A stretch of 64,000 nucleotides of DNA, taken from Pseudomonas sp. FP2309. GTDB lineage: Bacteria; Pseudomonadota; Gammaproteobacteria; Pseudomonadales; Pseudomonadaceae. Position 1 is the first letter of the stretch. Each line of letters starts with the position of its first letter. Below are positions 33,904 through 42,000 of this stretch, in pieces. The notes under the pieces were generated by a model. The model did not search any database, was not told the DNA's origin, and was given only the letters and a program-made list of their open reading frames with translations. Position numbers and translations under genes: made by a program. The DNA lies in assembly GCF_030687575.1 (NCBI RefSeq), contig NZ_CP117439.1, positions 2,843,501 to 2,907,500 on the forward strand, written 5' to 3'.

Positions 33904-35231
33904 GGGGCCTCCACATTCGCGCGATGCAGGGGTAACCACACCACAAAACGCGCGCCCAGTCCTTCGCGACTCGCCACGGCAACACTGCCGCCGTGCAGGT
34001 CGACAAGCTGCTTGACCATCGCCAGGCCCAGGCCGGTGCCTTCGAATTTGCGTGCCAGGCTGCTGTCGATCTGGCTGAAGGCCTTGAACAGCTTGCCCAT
34101 GTCATCCGGGGCAATCCCGATGCCGGTGTCGCTGACGCTCAGTTCAAGAAATTGCTGGTGCGCGCTGGGTTGCAGGACAAAGCGATGCACCGGCCAGTCA
34201 CCGGCGATCTGGCCGACCTGATCGCGGCCGACCTCGCGCACCGCCAGGCTGACGTCGCTGCCGTGCTCGCTGAACTTCACCGCGTTGGCCAGCAGGTTGT
34301 AGACGATCTGCTTGGTCTTGCGCAGATCCAGCACCAGCGTCCCCAGGTCGACCGGGCTGTCCAGCTTGAGCTGGATGCGCTGCAGGGCCGCTTTTTCGCG
34401 CACGATCAGCAGGCTGTTGGCCAATAACCCGGCCAGTTCCACGGGTTCCAGCTCCAGGTCCATCATCCCGGCCTCGACCTTGGACAGGTCAAGGATGTCG
34501 TTGATCAGCGACAGCAGGTGCTGGCCGCTGGTGAAGATGTCACCGATGTATTCGCGCTGAGTGTCGCTCATGTCGCCCACCAGCCCGTCTTTCAATGCCT
34601 CGGAAAAGCCGATCACTGCATTCAGTGGTGTGCGCAGTTCGTGGGACATGGTGGCGAGGAACTCGGACTTCATGTGGTTGGCGTGTTCGAGCTCCAGGTT
34701 TTTTTCTTCCAGGGCTCGCTCGAAGCCTTTGCGTTCGGCCTCTTCCTGCTTGCGTGCGGTGTTGTCGGTGCCGATCAGCAGGTAGCCGATGATGGTGTCA
34801 TTGCGGTTGCGCAGCGCAGTCACCGAGACCATGGCCGACAGGCGACTGCCGTCCTTACGGATGTAGGTCAGCTCGTAGATGTCTTCGATCCCGCGCGAGG
34901 CTTTGAATACCAGCGCTTCGAAACCGGGGGTGATGGGGGTGTCGAGTTCCTGGCTGAGGGCGGCGGCGCGGGTGATCAGCTCGGCGGGGTCGGAAATGTC
35001 GGCGGGGGTGATGCGGTTGACCACGTCGGTGGCGGCGTAACCAAGCATGCGTTCGGCGCCGACATTGAAGATCTGAATCACGCCTTTTTCGTCGGTGGCA
35101 ATGCTGGAAAAGTACGCACTGTTAAAGATGGCGTCTTGCAGCGCACCGGTCTTGAGCAGGGTTTTCTGGCGTTTGAACTCGACGATTTTTTCCGCGCGTG
35201 ACTGCGGCAGTAAGGGCGGGGGAGTGTCCAT
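33888..35231 (-). CDS. PAS-domain sensor histidine kinase
   Basis: A 447-residue cytosolic kinase with no membrane segment. A PAS domain with PAC lies at about residues 30-165 (AYFSSIATDEKGVIQIFNVG, then YELTYIRKDGSRLSAMVSV). A short coiled coil is followed by HisKA (EFLATMSHELRTPLNAVIGF) and a HATPase_c domain (LSVSDTGIGIAPDDMGKLFK, then GTGLGLAMVKQLVDLHGGS). It is first of three co-transcribed signalling genes whose last member degrades c-di-GMP, so the signal probably sets biofilm or motility state. The PAS ligand is unknown. Confidence 0.93.
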   Translation of the reverse strand: MDTPPPLLPQSRAEKIVEFKRQKTLLKTGALQDAIFNSAYFSSIATDEKGVIQIFNVGAERMLGYAATDVVNRITPADISDPAELITRAAALSQELDTPITPGFEALVFKASRGIEDIYELTYIRKDGSRLSAMVSVTALRNRNDTIIGYLLIGTDNTARKQEEAERKGFERALEEKNLELEHANHMKSEFLATMSHELRTPLNAVIGFSEALKDGLVGDMSDTQREYIGDIFTSGQHLLSLINDILDLSKVEAGMMDLELEPVELAGLLANSLLIVREKAALQRIQLKLDSPVDLGTLVLDLRKTKQIVYNLLANAVKFSEHGSDVSLAVREVGRDQVGQIAGDWPVHRFVLQPSAHQQFLELSVSDTGIGIAPDDMGKLFKAFSQIDSSLARKFEGTGLGLAMVKQLVDLHGGSVAVASREGLGARFVVWLPLHRANVEAPWPTS

Positions 35232-35404
35232 CGCTTGTGCGTTCCATGGGGTTCAGGCCCGCCGTCGTCGTCAGGCGAGGGCGCAGAGCATGCTCACACA
35301 AAGTCGCTTGAAGGCGACGGGGAGGACATGAAGTGCCCTGACAATAGCAGATACCACGCACGGTGCGGTGTCGCTGCACTCAATTGGATGGGCAGAAATT
35401 CAAC

Positions 35405-35425
35405 AGGGCGGCAGAGCGCCGCCCT
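35405..35425 (-). terminator. Terminator of the universal stress protein gene
   Basis: AGGGCGGC, a five-base loop and GCCGCCCT form an 8-bp GC stem 20 bases beyond the stop at 35445. On the minus strand it is followed by GTTGAATTTC, a weak T-tract. Confidence 0.6.
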
Positions 35426-35444
35426 TGACAGCTGCGTCAGGTAC

Positions 35445-36368
35445 TCAATCGATAACTTCGGGTGAGACCATCCAGACGCTGCACGGCATCTTGTACAGCA
35501 GCGATTCGGCGGTGCTGCCCAGCAGGCGCTCGAGGCCGTGATGGCCGACGCGGCCCATGACGATAACGTCGACGTTGTAAGCATCGGCATAGCTGGACAG
35601 CACACGGGCCGGGCTGCCGAGGATCATGTGACGCTGTTCGGGCGGGATGCCGTTGCGCGCCGCGAGGTCGTCGAAAGCCTTGCCTTGCTCGTCGAACAGC
35701 AGCTTGGCGGCCTGTGAAGAGAAAAAACCCGCACCACTGCCTAAGCCATACTCCTGGGCGCTCAGGTCGGACAAGTCGTGGGCATACACCACTTCTACTT
35801 CGGCATCGCACGCGATGGCCAGTTTTGTCGCTTCATGCAGGATACGGTCGTTCAACCCCTCGTAGCGGCCGTCGCGATGAAACGGGTCGACCGCCGCGAC
35901 GATTTTGCGCGGCAACGCATGTTTGACCTGACGCACAAAATGCAGCGGCACCGGGCATTCGCGCAACAGGTGCACGTCCAGCGGCGTAAATACCAGGCGC
36001 GACAGCCACGATTCCTGCTCCAGGGCCTTGATCACCAGGTCCATGGGTTCTTCCTTGAGGCGCAGCAGCAACTCCTTGAGCGGGTGTTCGACCCACGCGA
36101 CTTCGGTGGTGACCGTCAGCCCGAGCTTGCGCAACGGCCTGGCCTGGTCCTCCAGCCATTGGTGGTGGCGCTCCACGTACCCCAGGCGCATCTGCTCCAA
36201 TGCCTGCTCGTTCACCAGGCCCGCGGTTGCCAGGCCGTCGAGGTAGTCGAAGGCCAGGATATGCAGCGCGGCGCCTTCGGCTTTCGCCAGGGCGGCGGCT
36301 CTTTCCAGGGCAGGGCTGTGTTCCATCAACGGTGAAACCAATAAAAGGAAACGTGCTTGAGCAGACAT
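35445..36368 (-). CDS. Tandem-domain universal stress protein
   Basis: A 307-residue protein with two Usp domains. The first starts ARFLLLVSPLMEHSPALERA. The second has KIVAAVDPFHRDGRYEGLND and the ATP-binding type end VDVIVMGRVGHHGLERLLGS-TAESLLYKMPC, close to the G-2x-G-9x-G(S/T) pattern. I chose the ATG at 36368 because GGGAG stands six bases upstream. Anaerobic survival proteins of this class are Anr-regulated in Pseudomonas, and two Anr-like boxes lie upstream (36446-36459, 36516-36529). Confidence 0.92.
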   Translation of the reverse strand: MSAQARFLLLVSPLMEHSPALERAAALAKAEGAALHILAFDYLDGLATAGLVNEQALEQMRLGYVERHHQWLEDQARPLRKLGLTVTTEVAWVEHPLKELLLRLKEEPMDLVIKALEQESWLSRLVFTPLDVHLLRECPVPLHFVRQVKHALPRKIVAAVDPFHRDGRYEGLNDRILHEATKLAIACDAEVEVVYAHDLSDLSAQEYGLGSGAGFFSSQAAKLLFDEQGKAFDDLAARNGIPPEQRHMILGSPARVLSSYADAYNVDVIVMGRVGHHGLERLLGSTAESLLYKMPCSVWMVSPEVID

Positions 36369-36445
36369 GCTGATCTCCCGTGGCAACGAAGGGGTTTGGG
36401 TCGTGACGCCTCTGGTTGATCATCGCCCCAGGCGCCTTGCCGGAA

Positions 36446-36459
36446 TTGACCTGCATCAA
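36446..36459. promoter_or_regulatory. Anr/FNR-like box upstream of the usp gene
   Basis: TTGAC-CTGC-ATCAA differs from the TTGAT-N4-ATCAA consensus at one position. Its centre lies 85 bp upstream of the usp ATG. At the usual -41.5 position this predicts a start near 36411, and GATGAT on the minus strand (36418-36423) is a possible -10. Confidence 0.6.
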
Positions 36460-36515
36460 GGGGCGCGCAGGGGGGAGCCGCCGGGCGACGGTCGGTCGAG
36501 CGGTGCGGCGCGTCG

Positions 36516-36529
36516 TTGACCATGATCAA
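36516..36529. promoter_or_regulatory. Second Anr/FNR-like box
   Basis: TTGAC-CATG-ATCAA, again one mismatch from consensus, about 80 bp upstream of the MgtC-like gene and 155 bp from the usp start. It could serve either divergent gene. Confidence 0.5.
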
Positions 36530-36596
36530 CACGTATCGTGCCGTTGCGGTGCAGTCTGGTAACCCACCGCACACTTGCGCGTAATAGGGGCACAGC

Positions 36597-37835
36597 ATGA
36601 CGCAAACCCTGGGCATTGCCGGCGCCGCCGCGGCGCTGGGCATCGGCATGCTGGTGGGGCTGGAGCGTGAGCGCCATAAAGGCGAGGGCGAACACCGTGC
36701 GTTTGCCGGTTTGCGTACCTATTCCATCACCGGTTTGCTGGGCTATGTCACCCAACAAGTCGGTGGTGCGCTGTTGCTTGGGCTGATCGCGCTGTGCCTG
36801 GCCGTGCTGGTGAGTACGGCTTACTGGAAGCGTCAGGACAAAGACCCAGGCATCACCAGTGAAGTCGCCTTGTTGACTGTCCTGGTGCTGGGCGCTCTGT
36901 GTGCCGCGTCGCCTGCGCTGGCGACGGCGATTGGCGTGGTGATGGCCGGTTTGCTGGTCTACCGCCAGAAACTGCACAATTTCGCCCGCAGCCAATTGAC
37001 CGATGCAGAAATGCGCGACGGCCTGTTGCTGCTGGTTGTGGCGTTGGTGGTGCTGCCATTGGCACCGGATCGATTTATCGGCCCTTACGAGGCGGTGAAC
37101 CCGCGCACCATCTGCACGTTGACGGTGATGTTGATGGCAGTAGGCGCGGTGGGGCACGTGGCGGAACGCATTCTGGGCCCCCGTTACGGGTATGCCATCG
37201 GGGCCATCGCTTCGGGGTTTGCGTCCAGTACCGTGACCATCGCCGCCATGGGGCATAGGGCGCTCAAAGAGCCGGACCACCTGCGAACCCTGGCGGCAGC
37301 CGCCATTCTGTCGAACCTGGCAACGATGACCCAGGCCGCTTTGATTCTGGGCGCCGTGGAGCCTGCCTTACTGCGCCAATTGGCCTGGCCGCTGCTGGCG
37401 GGCCTGGCTGCCACCGCACTGTATGCGCTGGGTGTGATGCTGCGAGCGCGCACCGCGCCCACCGGCCAGCCGGTTCAGGTTGGCGGCGCGTTCGACCTCA
37501 AGTTGGCCTTGATCATGGTGTTGACACTGACGGGCATTGGCGTTGTGTCGTCGGTGATGCTCTATCACTTCGGCCAAATGGGGGTCATTGTCAGCGCCAC
37601 CCTGGCTGGCTTCGCCGATGCCCATGCCTCGACCGCCTCGATTGCAGCGCTGGCCAGCAGCGGCCAGTTGACGCTGGTTGCCGCGTCCACCCCCGTGTTG
37701 CTGGCCATCAGTTGCAACGCGTTGAGCAAATGCTTGGTGGCCTGGGTCACCGGCGGCCGGCGTTTTGCGGCCTACGTGATCCCTGGACAGTTGCTGCTGA
37801 CCGGGGCGATGTGGCTGGGAACCGTGGCCGCGTGA
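36597..37835 (+). CDS. MgtC/SapB-DUF4010 multi-pass membrane protein
   Basis: A 412-residue inner-membrane protein. The N-terminal MgtC-like segment (GMLVGLERERHKGEGEHRAF and GLRTYSITGLLGYVTQQVGG) carries the signature Arg-rich loop of the family. About a dozen hydrophobic helices follow, with DUF4010 motifs (LGPRYGYAIGAIASGFASST, GFADAHASTASIAALASSGQ). AGGGG lies six bases before the ATG. The transported ion or function is unknown. It is divergent from the usp gene, with shared Anr-like boxes between them, and ends nine bases from the convergent kinase gene. Confidence 0.88.
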   Translation: MTQTLGIAGAAAALGIGMLVGLERERHKGEGEHRAFAGLRTYSITGLLGYVTQQVGGALLLGLIALCLAVLVSTAYWKRQDKDPGITSEVALLTVLVLGALCAASPALATAIGVVMAGLLVYRQKLHNFARSQLTDAEMRDGLLLLVVALVVLPLAPDRFIGPYEAVNPRTICTLTVMLMAVGAVGHVAERILGPRYGYAIGAIASGFASSTVTIAAMGHRALKEPDHLRTLAAAAILSNLATMTQAALILGAVEPALLRQLAWPLLAGLAATALYALGVMLRARTAPTGQPVQVGGAFDLKLALIMVLTLTGIGVVSSVMLYHFGQMGVIVSATLAGFADAHASTASIAALASSGQLTLVAASTPVLLAISCNALSKCLVAWVTGGRRFAAYVIPGQLLLTGAMWLGTVAA

Positions 37836-37844
37836 CGGCTGCGC

Positions 37845-39218
37845 CTACGGCGCATCACCGGGGATCTCCAGGATGGCTCTGCAGCCTCCGGATGCCTGAT
37901 TTTCCAGGTGTATCCGGCCCCCCAGACGTTGGGCGATGGTTTGCACGATGGTCAGGCCCAGGCCGGCGCCCTGGGCATTGCCGCGGCTGTAGAACCGTTC
38001 GAACAGCCGGTCGCGCTCGTTCTCGTCAATGCCGGGCCCCTGGTCGTCCACGGTCAGCGCGAAGCGGTTGGCGTGTTTGCGCAAGCACACCGTGATTACG
38101 CCGTGCTCCGGTGAAAAGTTGGCCGCGTTGGTCACAAGGTTAGTCAGGGCGATATTGATCGCCACCGCATCGGTACTCACGGCATAGGCGGCGTCGTCCA
38201 CGTCGAACACCAGTTCAAGGTCTTTGCTCAGCAGCCAGGGTGTCAGTTGAATCAGCGTTTCGCGCACTGCCGCCGCCAGGTCGATGGCCTGCACAGGCAG
38301 ATGCTCGTCGCTGGGCTCCAGGCGCGCCATGGTCAGCAACTGATTGACCAGGCGGCTGGTGCGGTCGACGCCGCTGATCAAAAAGGCCAGGGATTCACGC
38401 CGTTCGGTCTCGGTACCGGCTTCCAGCAGGTTTTGCGCATGCACCCGCAGCACCGCCAGGGGCGTGCGCATTTCATGGGCGGCGTCGGCGATAAAGCGCC
38501 GTTCACGGCCGACCATGTCCTGGATTTGCGCCAGCATGCGGTTCAACGCCGCCTGCATCGGCTCCAGCTCCGTGGGCAGGGGCGTGAGTTGCATCGGCTC
38601 CAGCGAGCCGGAGTGGCGGGCGCGCAGGGTGGCGGCCATATCGGCCAGAGGCTTGAGGCCCCAGCCGATGGCCAGCCACACCAATGCGGCCAGGATCAGG
38701 CTGCCCAACACGTTGGGCCACAGGGTATGGCGCACGATGCGGCCCACCAGGTCCGAGCGCACGTCGTCACGTTCACCCACCCAGATACGCAGGCCATTGT
38801 CCTTGTCCTTGAGCACGAAACCGCGCCATTGGCGACCGCTGACATCCTCGACGTTGCCGAACCCGGCAGTCTCGGGAGGCGCCGCAAGCGCTGGCGCGCT
38901 GCTGGTAAACACCAGGCGCTCGCCCTGGGGGTTCCATACCTGGAAGGCGATTTTGCTTTCGTAAGGATGCCCGTCCAGCTTAGGCACGGCGTTGCCCAAG
39001 GCCTTGTTAAACGCGCGATACAGCTCGGCCTGGTCTTTGCCGCCCAGCGGCATGCTCATCACGCCCTGCAACAGCCGCGCGTTCTGCGCCAATTGCGCGT
39101 CGTAGACTTCGGCGATTTCGTGGTTGCTGTCGTGCAGGTTGAGCCAACTGATCACCAGCAGGCCGGTCAGCATCAGGCCGATGATCAGGGTCAGGGTGCG
39201 CCGCCGGATCGAGGTCAT
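37845..39218 (-). CDS. Membrane sensor histidine kinase, QseC/PmrB-like
   Basis: A 457-residue kinase. It has an N-terminal membrane segment (TLTLIIGLMLTGLLVISWLN), a periplasmic domain of about 130 residues, and a second membrane segment (LGSLILAALVWLAIGWGLKP). A HAMP-like linker precedes HisKA (FIADAAHEMRTPLAVLRVHA) and HATPase_c (VDDQGPGIDENERDRLFERF, then GAGLGLTIVQTIAQRLGG). It overlaps the upstream regulator by four bases and is the last gene of the seven-gene operon. The presence of a dedicated kinase suggests the pathway responds to an envelope or external signal. Confidence 0.93.
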   Translation of the reverse strand: MTSIRRRTLTLIIGLMLTGLLVISWLNLHDSNHEIAEVYDAQLAQNARLLQGVMSMPLGGKDQAELYRAFNKALGNAVPKLDGHPYESKIAFQVWNPQGERLVFTSSAPALAAPPETAGFGNVEDVSGRQWRGFVLKDKDNGLRIWVGERDDVRSDLVGRIVRHTLWPNVLGSLILAALVWLAIGWGLKPLADMAATLRARHSGSLEPMQLTPLPTELEPMQAALNRMLAQIQDMVGRERRFIADAAHEMRTPLAVLRVHAQNLLEAGTETERRESLAFLISGVDRTSRLVNQLLTMARLEPSDEHLPVQAIDLAAAVRETLIQLTPWLLSKDLELVFDVDDAAYAVSTDAVAINIALTNLVTNAANFSPEHGVITVCLRKHANRFALTVDDQGPGIDENERDRLFERFYSRGNAQGAGLGLTIVQTIAQRLGGRIHLENQASGGCRAILEIPGDAP

Positions 39219-39877
39219 CCACGCTCCTCCACCAGGTAGCCCACCCCGCGCACGGTGCGGATCAACTCGCTGGAAAATTTCTTGCGCAGGTGGTGAATAT
39301 GCACCTCCAGGGTGTTGCTTTCCGCCTCTTCGTTCCAGCCGTAAAGCAACTGCATCAACTGATCGCGGGTCATCACGCGGCCGGGCGGGGAGAGCAGTTC
39401 GTGCAGCAACTGGTATTCCTTAGGGGTCAGCACCACCGGTTGGTTGTGGTAGGTGACCTGTTGCGTGCTGGGGTCCAGGCAGATGCCGGCGTGTTCGATC
39501 AGCACCCGCGCGCGCCCGGCACTGCGCCGCAGCAGCGCGCGCAGGCGGGCTTTGAGTTCCGACAGGTCGAAGGGTTTGATCAGGTAATCGTCGGCGCCGG
39601 CATCCAGCCCGGCGATGCGGTCTTCGGTGGCGTCCCGTGCAGTGAGGATCAACACCGGCACAACGGCGCCGCTGTCGCGCAGGCGGCGCAATACCTCCAG
39701 TCCGTCCATGCGTGGTAGGCCCAGGTCGAGCACCACCACATCGAAGGTTTCGCTGAGCACGGCGTGCAAGGCACTGCTGCCGTCCTGCAGCCAGTCGACG
39801 GTGTAGCCCTCACGCACCAGCGCCTGCTGGATGCCTTCCCCCAGCGCCACATCATCCTCGATCAGTAATAGGCGCAC
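39215..39877 (-). CDS. OmpR-family response regulator, QseB/PmrA-like
   Basis: A 220-residue regulator: MRLLLIEDDVALGEGIQQAL, phosphoacceptor Asp51 in VVVLDLGLPRMDG, the lysine in DYLIKPFDLSELKAR, and a C-terminal winged helix (LTPKEYQLLHELLSPPGRVM, then SNTLEVHIHHLRKKF). AGGAG precedes the start. QseB/PmrA proteins bind CTTAAG-N5-CTTAAG-like direct repeats, and two such elements occur in the promoter of its own operon (44191-44207, 44235-44251). Autoregulation is therefore likely. Confidence 0.93.
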   Translation of the reverse strand: MRLLLIEDDVALGEGIQQALVREGYTVDWLQDGSSALHAVLSETFDVVVLDLGLPRMDGLEVLRRLRDSGAVVPVLILTARDATEDRIAGLDAGADDYLIKPFDLSELKARLRALLRRSAGRARVLIEHAGICLDPSTQQVTYHNQPVVLTPKEYQLLHELLSPPGRVMTRDQLMQLLYGWNEEAESNTLEVHIHHLRKKFSSELIRTVRGVGYLVEERG

Positions 39878-39888
39878 ATGGACTCCTG

Positions 39889-40533
39889 TCAGTTGAGTTT
39901 TTGATTGACCTGGGCCAACAGGTCGGTGATCTCTTTGCGGCGCCCGGCATCGGCGGTTTCGCGCCCCGGCCGTGGTGCGGCGAGCAGGGCCTTTTGCAGG
40001 GCGTCACGCGCTTCGGCGTAGCGCTTTTGCCGGTACAGGTGATCGCCCCAGAAGTACAGACTATCAATGCCCGTCGGGTTGAGTTGCAAGGCCTGTTTGA
40101 GCAGCGCATCGGCCTTGTCCGCATCGCCAAAGCCGATGGGCCAGCCGGGCACGCGGTCGTACAGCGCCGCCAGGCTGGTATACGCCGAACCCTGCAGGGC
40201 CTTGGGATCCAGGGCCAGCGCTGTTTCGAGGTCGGCCTTGGCCGCCTTGACCTTGCTCAATGCCCCAAGCCCGCCCTGGGCGCCGGCCCAACTGCTGGTG
40301 ACGATACCGGACCAGATCCACGCTTCGGCGGCCTTGGGGCGCTGCGTGGTAAGCGCCGTGGTCTGGCTGGCGAGCTGTTCGAAGGCTTTGGAACGTTGTT
40401 CCTCAGGCAGGTTGTATTGGATGTGTGCCCAACGGGTCTGGATTTCGGTCAGGCGTTGCTGGTCGGCGGCGTCCATTGCCCAGGTCAGAGGGCTCAACAG
40501 GGTGAACAGCAGGGCGGCAAAAAGTCGTTTCAT
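39889..40533 (-). CDS. Exported TPR-like protein
   Basis: A 214-residue protein with an export signal (MKRLFAALLFTLLSPLTWAM, cleavage probably at WAMDA). A helical-repeat region includes KAAKADLETALALDPKALQG and ADALLKQALQLNPTGIDSLY, typical TPR helices, and YFWGDHLYRQKRYAEARDAL. It resembles the secreted TPR proteins that accompany fatty-acid-like pathways in some gammaproteobacteria, but I cannot name it. It overlaps the SDR gene by four bases and precedes the two-component genes by 11 bases. It is presumably periplasmic and might present a ligand to the kinase. Confidence 0.8.
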   Translation of the reverse strand: MKRLFAALLFTLLSPLTWAMDAADQQRLTEIQTRWAHIQYNLPEEQRSKAFEQLASQTTALTTQRPKAAEAWIWSGIVTSSWAGAQGGLGALSKVKAAKADLETALALDPKALQGSAYTSLAALYDRVPGWPIGFGDADKADALLKQALQLNPTGIDSLYFWGDHLYRQKRYAEARDALQKALLAAPRPGRETADAGRRKEITDLLAQVNQKLN

Positions 40534-41339
40534 GGGGTGGGGTCCTTATCGATAGGTGTGTGACTCAAGCGCCGAATCAGTGGCAGTTGTTTGCTCAAAC
40601 TACGGTCCACCAGGTTTGGCAGCAGGCTGTTGAGGCGCACAAAGAAGCGCTCCGGCCAGCCCAGGTAGAGGTCGCGACGATCCTTGAGGATGGCCTGGAT
40701 CACCGCCGAGGCGACGGTGTGCGGGTCGTCGACGTTGGACTTGAGCGCGTCGTTCAATGCCTGCGCCGCCGGGCTGTTCATGTGCGTACGCGTTGCCCGT
40801 GGCGCTACGTACAACACGCCCACGCGGGTGTCGGCCAGCTCGCGGCGCAGGGCTTCGGAAAACCCGCGCAGTGCAAACTTGGTGGCGCAGTAGGTGGCGT
40901 AGCCGGGGTAACCGATGGAGCCGTAGGTGGAGCCCACATTGACCACCATGGCGCTCGGCGCGAGCTTGAGTTGCGGCAGCAACAGCTTGGTCAGGCAGAT
41001 CGGCGCGGTGATGTTCAACGCCAGCATGCCGCTGATTTCGCTGTCGTCCAGTTGCTCAAGCATCGCGAAGTGGTTGATCCCGGCGGTGTTGATCAGCAGG
41101 TTGACGCCACCGATGGCATCGGCCGCCGCCAGCACCTTGCGCCGGTCGGCGAGGAAGGTCAGGTCGGCACTCACCCAGCACAGCTGCTGCGGATACTGCG
41201 CGAGCAACACCTCCAAAGGGGCGCGATGACGTGCCACCGCCAGCACCTGGGCGCCACTGGCACACAGCACGGCGGCAATCGCCAGGCCGATGCCGCCACT
41301 GGCGCCGGTCAGCACCACGCGCGCATCAGACAGGCGCAT
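40530..41339 (-). CDS. Short-chain dehydrogenase/reductase
   Basis: A 269-residue classical SDR. The cofactor motif is VVLTGASGGIGLAIAAVL, followed by LLINTAGINHFAML. The catalytic serine lies in VNVGSTYGSIG, and Tyr/Lys in YATYCATKFALRGFSEALRR. The C-terminal extension (YLGWPERFFVRLNSLLPNLV) resembles SDRs acting on long acyl chains and may touch the membrane. GGAG lies seven bases before the ATG. It sits in the operon between the diiron oxidase and the exported TPR protein, so it probably reduces or oxidises an acyl intermediate. Confidence 0.9.
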   Translation of the reverse strand: MRLSDARVVLTGASGGIGLAIAAVLCASGAQVLAVARHRAPLEVLLAQYPQQLCWVSADLTFLADRRKVLAAADAIGGVNLLINTAGINHFAMLEQLDDSEISGMLALNITAPICLTKLLLPQLKLAPSAMVVNVGSTYGSIGYPGYATYCATKFALRGFSEALRRELADTRVGVLYVAPRATRTHMNSPAAQALNDALKSNVDDPHTVASAVIQAILKDRRDLYLGWPERFFVRLNSLLPNLVDRSLSKQLPLIRRLSHTPIDKDPTP

Positions 41340-42000
41340 GTTGCGTCTCCGTGATGCGCGGCAGGGTGCGGAACATGTCGGTGTAGAGCGCGTAGACCAC
41401 CTTGGACGCGTGGATCACGGCGGCCTGGTCGGCCGGGTCATCCAGGCGGTTCATCAAGCCGCGGTAGGTCTGCATATGGCCAATGTCCAGCGAACCGTGG
41501 GAGCTGAGGTAGCTGAACGCCGTTTCCGGCAGATGCAGGCGCTCGCGAATGCTCCCGGCTGCATGGGTGGCGAGGGCGATGCTGGTGCCTTCCAGCACAT
41601 TGACCATGCCGAACAGACCGACCGGGTTGTCACGGGAGATCAGGTCATACAGGTAGCTGACCATCAGCTCGATGGGCAAACCGGGGCGGCCCTCACGCAC
41701 CGCGTGGGCGTCGCCACCGCAGGCGGCAATGTCATTGAGCACCCACTGCTCGTGGCCGTACTCCTCCTCAATGTATTCGCAGACCGCCTTGCGCAGCCAC
41801 TCCAGGCGCGACGGCAGGCGAGCGCCGCAGGCCATCATCAGGGGCACGGTATGGCGAACGTGGTAATAGGCCTGGGCCAGGAAGGCGCGGTAGCTTTCCA
41901 GGCTGACCTTGCCCTCCAGCGCATCGCGGATGATGGGCAGGCTGAACAGGGCCTGGCGTTCGTGCTGGGTGGCATCTTGGAGCGTATCGAAAAAGTTCAC
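41326..42000 (-). CDS. Heme-oxygenase-like diiron oxidase candidate (TenA/PqqC superfamily)
   Basis: A 224-residue all-helical protein starting MNFFDTLQDATQHERQALFS. The GTG at 42000 overlaps the ligase stop (GTGA), and GAGGAAA lies upstream. Potential metal ligands are spaced as in heme-oxygenase-like diiron oxidases: Glu75 or Glu79 and His83 (CEYIEEEYGHEQW), Glu137 (VNVLEGTS), and His168-x3-Asp172-x2-His175 (SHGSLDIGHM). Thiaminase TenA lacks this set, so an oxygenase or oxidase acting on an acyl substrate is favoured. It overlaps the SDR gene by 14 bases. The substrate is unknown. Confidence 0.85.
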   Translation of the reverse strand: MNFFDTLQDATQHERQALFSLPIIRDALEGKVSLESYRAFLAQAYYHVRHTVPLMMACGARLPSRLEWLRKAVCEYIEEEYGHEQWVLNDIAACGGDAHAVREGRPGLPIELMVSYLYDLISRDNPVGLFGMVNVLEGTSIALATHAAGSIRERLHLPETAFSYLSSHGSLDIGHMQTYRGLMNRLDDPADQAAVIHASKVVYALYTDMFRTLPRITETQHAPV

